A DNA stretch of 64,000 nt from positions 1,399,503-1,463,502 of the forward strand of contig NC_045143.1 of the NCBI RefSeq assembly GCF_008831285.2, in the 5' to 3' direction. The stretch comes from Nymphaea colorata (Eukaryota > Streptophyta > Magnoliopsida > Nymphaeales > Nymphaeaceae). The notes under the pieces were generated by a model. That model was not told the DNA's origin, did no database searches, and saw only the letters and a program-made list of their open reading frames with translations. Within the stretch, counting starts at the first letter, position 1, and each line of letters opens with the position of its first letter. Below, one piece after another: positions 13,001-24,000 of this stretch. Made by a program: the position numbers and the translations under genes.

Positions 13001-16000
13001 TCGCTATCTCCCTCTTCCCCTCTTTTATGTCTTCTGGTCCTTTGGATGTTTGGTGTTGGTTCACAGTGAAGGCGTTGAGTGAGTTTCAGAAGAGTTATGC
13101 TCAACTCCGGCCATGGAGTGGAGATCCTTGTCTTCCCATCGGCTATGCATGGGAGTGGGTCAACTGCAGCTCCGATTCCACGCCTCGAGTTACTACCCTG
13201 TAAGTCTTTTAACTCCAAACAACTAGGCAAATAACCTAGTGAGCACCCCTTCTTATATTAACTCCGGATTTTAAAAAACAACTGGCCACTATATTTTAAA
13301 TTATAAACAAGATATTTCAAGACTAGGAAAGGGCAGTTGCTATTTTAAGTTTATTATCTTTCATAAAGAAGTAAAACTTATCTTTCTTGTGTATACTTTT
13401 CTCCTTTTTTTTTGTCTTAAATTATATATATATATTTGGTTGAAACCAATGCGTGCATTAACTCAAGGACAAAAACAGAACATTTAAAAGTGTGATGTTT
13501 AAAGTGTTTTTTTTTTTTTGCAATCTAACTTTATTGATGTGATCTTTAAAATAGGTTGATGCTAAACATATTAAATTGATCATTTTTTGAACTTTAATAC
13601 TACTTTTTATAATAATAAAAAATGAATAACTTCCACAACAACAATTTTTTGATAATAGAAAAATCCATAATTTTCATAAAAAGAACTTAAAGCATGTTTT
13701 ATATCAAAACAGTTTTTATAAATATATTAAGATATTTATACATTAACTAAAATAAATGTTTAACAAGAAAAACTAATGAATCTGGTTTTTGTCTTCGACC
13801 AAAGGTATGGCTTCTACCAATCTCTCTCTCTCTCTCTCTCTCTATAGCGAACACGCTTCGGCCCGAGGAATGGCATGTGCACGCTGCTGCAAAATCCCTT
13901 AAATCACCTTGGATCTCGGACTTGAATTCACTTTTTTGACAAAACTATACGCCGAAGCTGAATTAGATTACTGTTTCAATCTTCTTTCTAGACCCCACAA
14001 AATGATTCTCAATTTGGGTCGGTTTCAAATAGTTGACATCACTCATCGGAAGCTCAAAATCAGTCAGACTGTTCCTGTCTTTTATTCTTATACTCTTTTC
14101 CCACTGTAGACATCTGAGCGGTTATGGACTCACCGGCCCCCTCGTGGATTTCAGTAACTTGAGTGCTCTTCAGACGATGTAAGTGATCACTTTTGGTGCC
14201 TCTTTAAGGACTTGATTCACATTTATAAAAGTTTGGTAATTGTTTTTCTCGTTTGATAGTGACTTGCAGAACAACAGCCTGAGTGGAAGCATTCCTGAAT
14301 TCCTTGGACATCTTCCCAATCTGAAGCAGTTGTAAGTACAAAACATGTAACGTAGATTTCACTAGGTTAACTGTCTCTCTAAGAATCTTGTTTATGTATT
14401 TATGGTGACTTGATACAAAAACTAATCATTTTAATTCGAACCTGATTCGCCCTGTTTCAAACTTACTGCTACTCATGAGTGTATCATATACTGCAGAAAC
14501 TTGGCTTACAATCAATTTAATGGATCAGTGCCGGCATCACTAACTACAAATTCAATGATAAACCTAAAGTAAGTCATCACCGCTAACACCACGCATCTGG
14601 TTCTTTTCGTTCCAATCTTTGGTTAGTGCCACTGTTGAATCCGTTTTAAATTTTTCCACTTGTAGCATTTCGGGCAACAATCTTGCGGGCAACGCAAGCG
14701 CAAACAGCTCAGAGAAGGGGGTGGTGGTTGGACCAACTATTGGTTCGCTCTTGTTCTTATTGGTCTTGGTTATGCTTGCCATCTTCATTTCCAAGAAGCG
14801 GCCTCGAAATGCGGTTCCTTGGAGTTCATCTGGTATAATAACTTGGTTGATTTTCTTCCTCTTCTCTGTAGTGAAATTTCAAAAGGTTGGATCTTATGTT
14901 CCTCCAAGAATTGGTCCACATAATTCGCTCCGAAGCATACGTGCATGTGCATTTGGTTTACTTATGTTTGAATGGTATGAGACCTTCATTCGATCGGGGT
15001 GGTTTAAGCGCATAATAAGATCTGAATGTTAGACCTGATAAGAGTTATGGTGTGGTTGAACCTCTCTCCCCGAAGAACCATGTTAAGTTCTGTAATGTGA
15101 ATCATTCAAATCATCTCTCTTTGAGTTATAACGAAATTTTCATACACTAACTATTTCCTTTGCAATTGGGCTAGTTAATAGTGGCAAGTCAACGGCTCTT
15201 TTAGGACAGGAGATCAAGAGTTGTTTCTCTCATGTTGATATAGTGGGAATCACCAACAACTTTGAGAAAGTCATCGGTGGAGGAGGATCTGGCAATGTAT
15301 ACTATGGCCGACTTGAAAATGGTTGTGAAGTTGCTGTCAAGGTACTAAAGAATTCTCACTCACAAGGAACCAAGGAATTTGTAGCAGAGGTTCGTACGTT
15401 TTGACTTCACTATGTTTTCAATTCATTACATTCAGTCCATAACATATATGATTCATAATTATGAAGTGTCACACGTTTTAGGTGAAGCTATTGATGACAG
15501 TTCACCACAAATGCTTAGTCTCCTTTGTTGGCTACTGTGAGGAAGGTGCAAATCTGATTGTTATCTATGAGCACATGAGTGGTGGGGATCTAAGGCAGCT
15601 GCTGTCAGGTAGGTCGCTTGGACAAGTAAGCTTACAACTATTCCAGTATTGGTGGCCCAATGATATGGACATGAACAATGTTCTTATTGGACTTGAGAAC
15701 TTCAAATTCAAGAAGGTAAAGTGTTTTTATACTCGATTAGAAGCATGATGGGTGACAATAATGATACTGGCCGTTATTTATGAATTTGTTGTTTCCATTT
15801 GCGAACAAGAGATCCATCCACCTTAATAAGGGATTCTATTAGGGCCCTTAATGTAAGGAGGTCAAGTATGACATATTCCTTGAAGTTTTCTTTTGTTGGC
15901 AGAAACTGATTGAATATGCCTAACCTCAGCATGTCTTGGGAAAAAGTGTAATATCTTAAACAGTTTGATGAGACCATAGAAGGTCAGAATGAAAGGGACA

Positions 16001-16944
16001 TGATAACAAATTGAAAAGAGATTCAAGTTAATTGCTATGTAGTAAGTTTCTTTCTATCTTGCAGGAAGGACTAGCACATCTGCATTTCTAACATGGGAGA
16101 GAAGACTTCAGGTCGCACTGAGCATTGCGGCAGGTGGTAGTCCTCCATTATTTCCATCGCAGAGCTCTTGTCTTATTAGTGCTTCCAGGTTAAACAACTA
16201 AAGCTCCTGCAATCTGATCATATGCTTCTTGATTGCAGGGTTGGACTATTTGCACTCAGGATGTAATCCGCCGATCATTCACAGGGATGTGAAAACAACA
16301 AATATTCTTTTGAATGCAAAGATGGAAGCAAAAGTAGCAGATTTTGGATTGTCCAAAGCTGGCAAAAAGGACGATGTGACGCATTTATCAACTGTAGTTG
16401 CCGGCACACCCGGATATATTGATCCTGAGTATGGTTTTTTTCCATTAGTTGAACATGATTAAGCTTCATTCCTAGAGAAACTTTTCTCTTAAAAACTTTG
16501 TGTGCTTGCAGGTATTACTGTACAAACCTACTCACCAAGAAGAGCGACGTCTATAGCTTCGGTGTGGTTCTATTTGAGCTCATAACTGGACGTACTCCAT
16601 TGTTCGATGTATCCGGAGAGCGTTTCCATATAGTTCAATGGGCAACGGCAAGACTGGTTAGAGGGGACATCCAGAGTGTTGCAGACCCTAAACTGGGTGC
16701 GCAATATGAAGTAAACTCCATGTGGAAAGTTGCAGATCTAGCAATGTCCTGCACCTCTCAACAATCTCATTCAAGGCCCCGCATGAGTGATGTAGCAATC
16801 CAACTGAAGGAGGCCATCGAGGTAGAGACTTACTATCGACAGAGGACTGGTTGCTCATTTGCAGAGGTTCAACATTCATCGTCATCTTCTTATGAAGTTT
16901 CCAGCTCATTTCCTTCAGCTTCGTTTCTACCACCAGCCAGATAG
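10051..16944 (+). CDS. Copy B: malectin-like LRR receptor-like serine/threonine kinase (LRR-I type)
   Basis: Exons: 10051-10120, 11378-11909, 12504-12982, 13067-13199, 14110-14178, 14260-14331, 14497-14568, 14666-14832, 15175-15389, 15482-15608, 16065-16133, 16239-16428, 16512-16944; 2628 bp, 875 residues. An ATG one codon earlier (10048) also fits; MANC is the start shared with D, E and F. Layout: signal peptide 1-23, malectin-like domain about 25-355, WSGDPC 377-382, three LRRs about 405-475, membrane helix about 495-517, then kinase. The glycine loop is GGGGSGNV at 566-573, the catalytic lysine K587, HRD aspartate D685 and DFG aspartate D703, followed by GTPGYIDPE. All key residues are present, so it should be an active RD kinase of the plasma membrane. 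LRR-I members such as IOS1 and FRK1 act in immunity and stress signalling; the ligand here is unknown. Confidence 0.92.
10542..10565. repeat. (AT)n microsatellite in intron 1 of B
   Basis: Twelve AT units. C has a related interrupted tract around 21790-21825. Confidence 0.9.
10904..11003. repeat. Two 50 bp tandem repeats in intron 1 of B
   Basis: The unit beginning ACTTATATATTTAAATATTG occurs at 10904-10953 and 10954-11003 with about one to two differences. C has only one diverged unit near 22170-22230, so the doubling arose in B after the B/C duplication. Confidence 0.85.
13821..13843. repeat. (CT)n microsatellite in intron 4 of B
   Basis: About eleven TC units. In C the same site at about 32011-32053 has a short CT run and then (AT)n. 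Confidence 0.9.
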
Positions 16945-17207
16945 TCATCCACCAAACATGTCCTGCAATTATGAGGCGATGCAGCCGACAAATGGGTCAC
17001 TAAGTGCTTTTATGATAAAAGTATGTTTTCTGGAACAACTACATATATTTTGCTTCTTGCTTCTTTTTACATGAACAATATCAAAAATTTGTGAGCAGTG
17101 AACATTTTAGTCGTATGAGGCTTGCTACAGTACGCCCCTGTTCCAGATTCTTCATATTTTATTCTCCTCTGTTATGTGTCACCGAAGTAAATGGCTTTTT
17201 AGATTAC

Positions 17208-17826
17208 ACGTTTTCAGTTCATAATATAGATGTTAAACGACTAGGAATCATTTGAGACCATTTCAGGCGAAGCTATTGATGACAGTTCACCACAGATGCT
17301 TGGTCTCCTTTGTTGGGTACTGGGAGGAAGGTGGAAATCTGATTCTTATCTATGAGTACATGAGTGGTGGGAATCTAAGGCAGCTACTGTCAGTTAGGGA
17401 ACATTAGAGAAGTCTATAAGGTGATCGGAAAAGGGATAACTTCAAGCTAAAACAAATTTGAAAAGTGATTCAAGTCGATTTCAATATGAGTTTTCTCTCC
17501 CGGCAGGAAGGAGTATCACGCCTGCATTTCTAACTTGGGAAATTAGACTACAGATAGCGGTGAGGGTTGCGACAGGTCCTATTTCTCCATTATTTCCATT
17601 GCACAGCTCTCTTGTCTCATCAATGCAATGCTTTCAGGTTAATCAACTATTATGTTTCTCGTGTGCAGGATTGGACTATTTGCACTGAGGATTTTATCAG
17701 CCAATCATTCACAGGGATGTGAAAACAACAAATATACTTTTGAATGCAAGGATGGAAGCAAAAGTAGCAGACTTTGGATTTTCCAGCTCATCTCTGTCCA
17801 GTTCGCATCTACCACCAGCCAGATAG
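17208..17826 (+). pseudogene. Copy A': truncated kinase remnant of copy A
   Basis: It matches kinase exons 10-12 and the end of exon 13 of A. Exon 10 is about 17268-17391 with a good acceptor CAG. Exon 11 is about 17508-17576, also with a good acceptor. Exon 12 starts at 17669. The donor of exon 10 is changed from CAGGTAG to CAGTTAG. A TGA sits in LHSG of exon 12 (about 17685). The sequence then jumps at about 17780 from the DFG region straight into the serine-rich tail, removing the activation loop, intron 12 and the C lobe. No promoter, ectodomain or N lobe is present. It keeps HRD and both acceptors that A has lost, so A and A' decayed separately. Confidence 0.85.
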
Positions 17827-20800
17827 TCTTCCACGAAATGTCCTGAACTTATGAGGTGTTTCAGCAGACAGACGTATCTCCTTGGTGTTTATGTGATGGA
17901 CACTTGTTTAATTTGTGGAATAACCTGTTATTTCTTGCTTCTTTTACCATGGACATGCTCAAAATTAAAGTGGCTGAGAACTGAACGTTTTGGTTATATC
18001 ACGGGATGGAATAGCAAATAATAGTCGTTCTTCTTCGTGTTTTATACTATTCTCGTCTATCCTGTAATCGTTTTATTCAACAGGAAAGAAAGGGGTGCTT
18101 TTCTTTTAGATAGGCTTGTGAAAGGGAAGAACTAAAGGCTATGTGTTTTCTCGAGTCATCAAAGCAGAGAATAGCAACGTAATCTAGACGTATGATAAAC
18201 AGGGAGTTTCCTCCCTTTTCAACTTGATCATCTATATATCAAGAGGTCTATAGATTGGTGCCTGAGTCGATGAATGGAACAATTCGAGCGGAAGCTCAGA
18301 ACAAGATGTCAAGAGGTAATTTCTGTAACTTAGATCCAAGAGAAAAGCAATTCATAGTAATCTCACCCTACCTTCATTGTTCATTCACCTTCACAGAGGC
18401 AATCTGAGTGGATGCCAGTACGTTGGCTTAGACCATGGGCCAATCTTCCGAAAAGTCCCCGTCCTGATTCATGACTTTGCACTCCATTAAGTCCCTCGGC
18501 ACATCCTTAGTCAAAACCAGAAACAACTCAAACTCCCTTCAGCCAAATTGCCCCGACCTCCTCCCTGCAATCGGACCGAGCATCAATCTCTTGGTCTATA
18601 CTCTATATTAAGATGAGGATATCTTTTCTGCCAGAAGCGATTCACAAAACACCTGATCTACTTTTTCACCTGACTGCAATGAAACAAGATGTGCAGATTC
18701 GATTCTAACGCATCTATACACCTGTTTTTTTTACTGACCAAGGTAGGCAACCTCTCGTCGGCTGCCGCATGGACGGACCCTCATGCCTTCATTGTCACAG
18801 TGAATTGAAGGGGTAACCGAATAGTGGAAGCAGTCATGGTACAAGACAGTGGTAGATAAGTATGACCTTGAGATGTGAAGCAAATTTGGACCACCATAGG
18901 GTCATTTTTTTGGGGCACTAGTTTTTTGCAGGAAGGAGAAGAGTTGAATGTTTTCTTTAACAACAGATGGCAGAGACGGTTGAAGGGGATAACTGAAGGA
19001 CGACGGAAGTGGCCTATTTTATGAATTGAGCTGGAATGATGGAGATCTTTTTATCACTATTCAGTATGACACTTTTCCCCTAGAGATTGGAACAATGCTA
19101 CAGAGATGAAGATAACAGATATGAATATGGTTAAATGAACGGGCAGAAGGTTTAATGTATGCTTAGAGGAGTTAGTAACAGTCTTTTTTTTTTTTTTTCA
19201 AATTGGTAGGTGGAGCAGTGGTTTTGTGCCTCCAGGTCTTTAACGATGGTTTTTGGACGTTCTGCATCTCTCTTTTTGTATATCCTCTCCCCCCTTCCTC
19301 TGACCTCTGTTTTTTGCTGTATATATTAACTTTCCCCAGCGCCCTAAATTGCCACTTGGATTTAAGTGTAGTAAAACAAACGGATCTTTTGTGTAGAGTT
19401 TCTTCTTCATTCGAAATCGCCATTTGTTTGCTTTGCTCATATTTGAATCCGAATTATGAACATCCAATAAGTATGACCCGAGCCCTTTTATGTCTACTTA
19501 TAAATCGCTAGCAGGAGATGGCTGTAAGATGCAACCTGTTGACGGTTTTGTGGGGCTTAGTTGTAGCTGAGAATTTTTTATTGTTTGCAGTTCTAGCATC
19601 CACGAATGGTGTTCTGTCTATCATTTGGAGTTAGAGAATTCCGTCTGTTTTTATTTTTTTGCTGCCCATGATGCATTTCCCGAGATGAGAAATATCGTAA
19701 CCCGTCATGAACTCCCTTTGGCAAAAGAAAAAAACTTTCCAAGGGGCTACCAATTATGGATCACATCTGCAGCTCGGATCATACTAATTGGACAAAAGGA
19801 TAATTTTATTCTTTTTCGGGTATATATCCTCAAGATTTTGCTGAAGAATCTCAAATTGTAAGCTTCTAAGTGCAAGTAAGAAAATGGTAATAAATCTACA
19901 CGCGAGCTACTTGATTGCCCATAACTTCTCAAAGTTTAGGATTAAGTGTAGAAGTTTTCAAGAACTCGGATGTGTATTTGGAAAACTTTTAAAAAATGAG
20001 CTTGTTCTTCCAAATTTTTCATAAAAGCGAGGCATATTCATAAAAAAGTTGTAAAACAAATGTATGCCTTTGTAACATGTAAAATTTATAATAATCCTTT
20101 ATGAGTTAAAACAAAGTCAAATGGTTATGCAAATGTTGTCTTACTTTTAAACAAAAGTTTGCCAAAAAAATGTCTCCATGTCAACTTACATATATAGCCT
20201 GAAATTGGATAACCTTGGGTGACACAATGTCAAGAGTTCAAAGGCCAGAAGAAATCACTATCCAATTATATTAGAAATAAATGAACAGATGTTTCATTCA
20301 ATTCTAAAGTTAAAAAGAAAAGAAAAAGTTGAGAAAGGCCTTTATCAACGATCAATCTTTGATGCTCTTAATGAAAAGTCATTGCATAGGACAAGGGTTT
20401 ATCAGAATCAGCCACTGTCCTTTTCATTTTGAGCGTGTGTCCTTTTGCAAAATTAAGTGATGCAGTAAGACCCACGGCGAAGGTAGAAAAGGAAATGCAA
20501 ATGAGCACAGAAGTGATAGGCTTTGTGACTGAATCTTGACCCCACGTTACGTGGGGAGTTCTGCTAACTGAACAAAAAGCAATTAGTTTTCAACTTAGAT
20601 TGTCTGAAACGATCGATGCAAGATGGGAGGTTAGGGGGATGAATATAACCTAATGTAGAAGAAGAAAAATCGATGAACATGTATGAAAAATGGAAAGAAG
20701 ATGGTAGTTATTTGACAAAAAAGTTAACAAGGACTGACAAATATGAAAATGACTAATCCAAGAGGCGCTCTCAACATTTGCAAGCACAGGACCGGAGGAG

Positions 20801-21039
20801 GCTGCTGCTTCAATGAACTTTTCCGGAGAACTGCCATTTCCATCAACCACTCATTCTTCCTCCAGAATCTTGAATCTGAAAGCTCCACTTACCAACCACT
20901 CTCTCCTTCTCAGTCTCTTCATTGTATAAAGTAGTCATTCGTAGGCTCAGGCTGCACTTACTCCTATATTTGGCAGCAAAAGGGGAAACTGAAACTCATC
21001 CACAGCCTACAGGTGCAACGATTTTCTTCAACGGACAGC
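17827..21039. other. Intergenic region between A' and C
   Basis: Second copy of the A-B intergenic region (6239-10050), lacking the 459 bp block. I see no gene in it. Confidence 0.7.
20925..20931 (+). promoter_or_regulatory. TATA box of receptor kinase C
   Basis: TATAAAG lies 115 bp before the ATG at 21040, in the same context as the box of B at 9938. Confidence 0.55.
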
Positions 21040-24000
21040 ATGGGGGTACTGGTGCCTCTGTTATTGGCCCTTTGTGCTGTCTCTGCATCTGGCCAGCGTA
21101 AGCATCATCTCCTTCCTCTTCCTTTTGTAAAGAAAAACTTGGTGCTATTAGTTTGTATATGTAGAATTGACTAAAATGAAGATGGTAGTGATTGGCCGCC
21201 CCTGGAGTGATTGGCCGCTTCTTTGATCTCTGTTCTTCCTCTCTTCATCAACTCCAGGTTGCATGGTTAAATATGTTGGTGTATGGAAGTTGATCTCCAT
21301 GTAAGGGCATATGGGTCATTTTGTAAAAATGCGGGTTTGCCCTAATCCTTATGTTTTGAGGATAGCTGCCGCTGAGAGTGTCTGTTATGTGTGTTCATAG
21401 AAGAGAGAGAATACAAGAGATCTGTGCGACCGTGGACGTAGGATATTATTGCTCTGAACCACGTAAATCGTTATCTTCTTCCTTGTTGCTTCTAACCCCT
21501 TCTTGAGAGTGCGAGAGGAGTGTTTATTGTGTTGTTCCTAACAAAATACTTATTTAGCTTCCTTAACCTCCATGCACTCTGTAAGAGGATTAACGAGGTA
21601 CATTGAATAAAAACGCCACCTTCACCATCTTCCATACACTGGAAGAAGCCGCAGGCGAGTAAGTTTGAAGGACAAAACCTTTTACATTTTACATTTATTC
21701 TTTTATGATATACTTTGATGATATAACCATTATATTAATTTCAAAGTACGGATATGCTAAAAATTGTATTAAAAGAATTTCAAAATCTGATATATATATA
21801 CATATATATATATATATGTGTGTGTAAAAGAATTCTGCAATATCATGTTTTGGAGGGCTAAAAGTTAGAAATTAATTTGAAATTGAAAACCTCATGAATC
21901 ATTGCTGAAAAACTATATAAATTGTTACTCCATCATAAAACTGTCACTAACATTCATGTGACGGCTAGTTTATAGGGACGATAAATCCATCCCACACTCA
22001 CATACAAGGAATCCCCCCCCGTCATCTCTTTCTTTCTTTCTTTCTTAATTTTATCCATCCGCCCCTCTGCCTCCGCCCTTTCTCCAGCATATGGATTTCG
22101 GAAGTGGATGAAGCAACTGATAAGGAGAAGAAAGTCCGTGGGAAGAACGTGGTGAAAAAACAAGTATTGTACTTATATTTTTAAATATTGTTTGCCCCTC
22201 TACAATGTTTGAAAATACTATACCCCTAACACACAACAACACCCCCTTTGAAAATTCTTCCATTGTTTTCTCATATCGATCGCCATTAAAATCATTTGGT
22301 CTGTTTTCTATATAAGATCATGATAAAAGGCTGAGGTGAACGAATATTTCAAACGTTTTAGCCGGAACCGCTCTCTGGTAGACGGCCTCTGTGCGCATGC
22401 TGGGTGTCAAACTCTTGGCAGATTGACATAATAGGATTTCGAAGAAAAAAATGTTCACCAGGCAATTAACCGAGTTTGAATCGAACAACAGCAAAATGAC
22501 CTACCGAATGGGGAAGCCATGAAATTGAAGCTTAGTTACAGTACTATTCACATGATCATTCCTTGATTTGCCTAAATTTGCAGTGCCTTTGAACGTTGAC
22601 TGCGGAACTTCCGGCAATATTACGGGATACTCGAGCATGACATGGGTCGGTGATGAACAGTATGTAAAGTCGGGCCAATCCGCGACGGTGGGGATCGACT
22701 ACCGACTCATAGCGCCATTCAATACTCTCCGGTACTTCCCTGATCAGAGAAAGAACTGCTACTCCTTCCCTGGCGTGGGCCAAGGCATCAAGATCCTGGT
22801 TCGTGCTTGGTTTTACTATGGCAACTACGACGGCCTGTCGTTGCCGCCAACATTTAACGTTCTTTTCAACGGGGACCTTTGGTCGCCGGTGTTCATGACC
22901 GGAGATAATGGTTCTACATTCTTGGAGATGATCCACGCCACCAAAGTTGATGATGTTAGTGTCTGTTTGGCTCGAACCAATGCCAAGGACGTTCCCTTCA
23001 TCAACGCTCTTGAAGTAAAGAAGCTGGACCAAGGCATGTATCAGGAAATGGACACCAACTGCCCTTTGTACCTTGAGGGCAGATACGCCTACGCGTTGTC
23101 CACTTATTTGAGGTAAAGTTCCCGAATGTGAAAGAGAGGGGTAGTATTAATTGTACCCAACATCAACTACCAAACCACAAGCTCTTAAATTCATGCCCGG
23201 CCCTTGCCACTCATCATCTAGCGCAACTAGCCTTGTTGATTGCTGAATCGATCCCTAGTTGTTGACTATTGGCGCCGGTCCTACTCTAATCAATATTATC
23301 TTTTTGCAGGTACCCAGATGATCCCTATGATCGACTCTGGTTTCCTTTTACCAACTATTCAACGACCGGGTTAAGTCCGGTGAGGAGGAGCTCTGACCCG
23401 AGCTCTGACCTAGCAGACAGACCACCGGCTGCTGTTGTGCGGCAGGCAATTACGCCATCATCCAGTCTAGCATCTAACATGACCATCCCCAACCTCATAA
23501 CCTCGACCTTTCCGGTGCCTCATTACGTTACTTTTTATTTCGTGGAAATGTTGGCCAACGCCAGCAGGTCGTTCGACATCTACTTGGACGATCAGCAATT
23601 TTATTCCAAGACAATCGTTCCAAGCGGGACAGTCTTGGAGATTCTGCACCCCAACATCGCACTGTCGACTAGCTCGGTGTTGTCGCTGGTGAAATCCAAA
23701 GGCTCCACTCTGCCCCCTTTAATAAGCGCGGCAGAGTTCTATGCGATCGGTCCTGTTTGGGGCGTCGATGCAACCAACAGTTCAGACGGTATGTCCTATG
23801 TCTCTCGCTATCTCCCTGTTCCCCCTCTTTTATGTCTTCTTATTCTTTGGATGTTGGTGTTGGTTCACAGTGAAGGCGTTGAGTGAGTTTCAGAAGAGTT
23901 ATGTGCAACTCCAGCCATGGAGCGGAGATCCTTGCCTTCCCATCGGCTATGCCTGGGAGTGGGTCAACTGCAGCACCGATTCCACGCCTCGAGTTACTGC

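Larger units (their letters stand above)
17208..22560 (+). repeat. Segmental duplication, right copy (A' remnant through upstream and intron 1 of C)
   Basis: It starts abruptly at ACGTTTTCAGTTCATAATAT (17208), inside what is otherwise the 3' flank of B. It then follows the order of the left copy from 4855. The same B-type 3' flank without the join is seen after C (35400-35420 reads AGATTACAGTGAAAA). Position 17200-17210 is therefore the duplication junction. Confidence 0.8.

Noticed and set aside
12457-13203. Single continuous coding exon across exons 3 and 4 of B
   Set aside because: The GT-AG intron at 12983-13066 matches introns in C, D and E that are not multiples of three, so splicing is the normal state. 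Kept only as a possible isoform.
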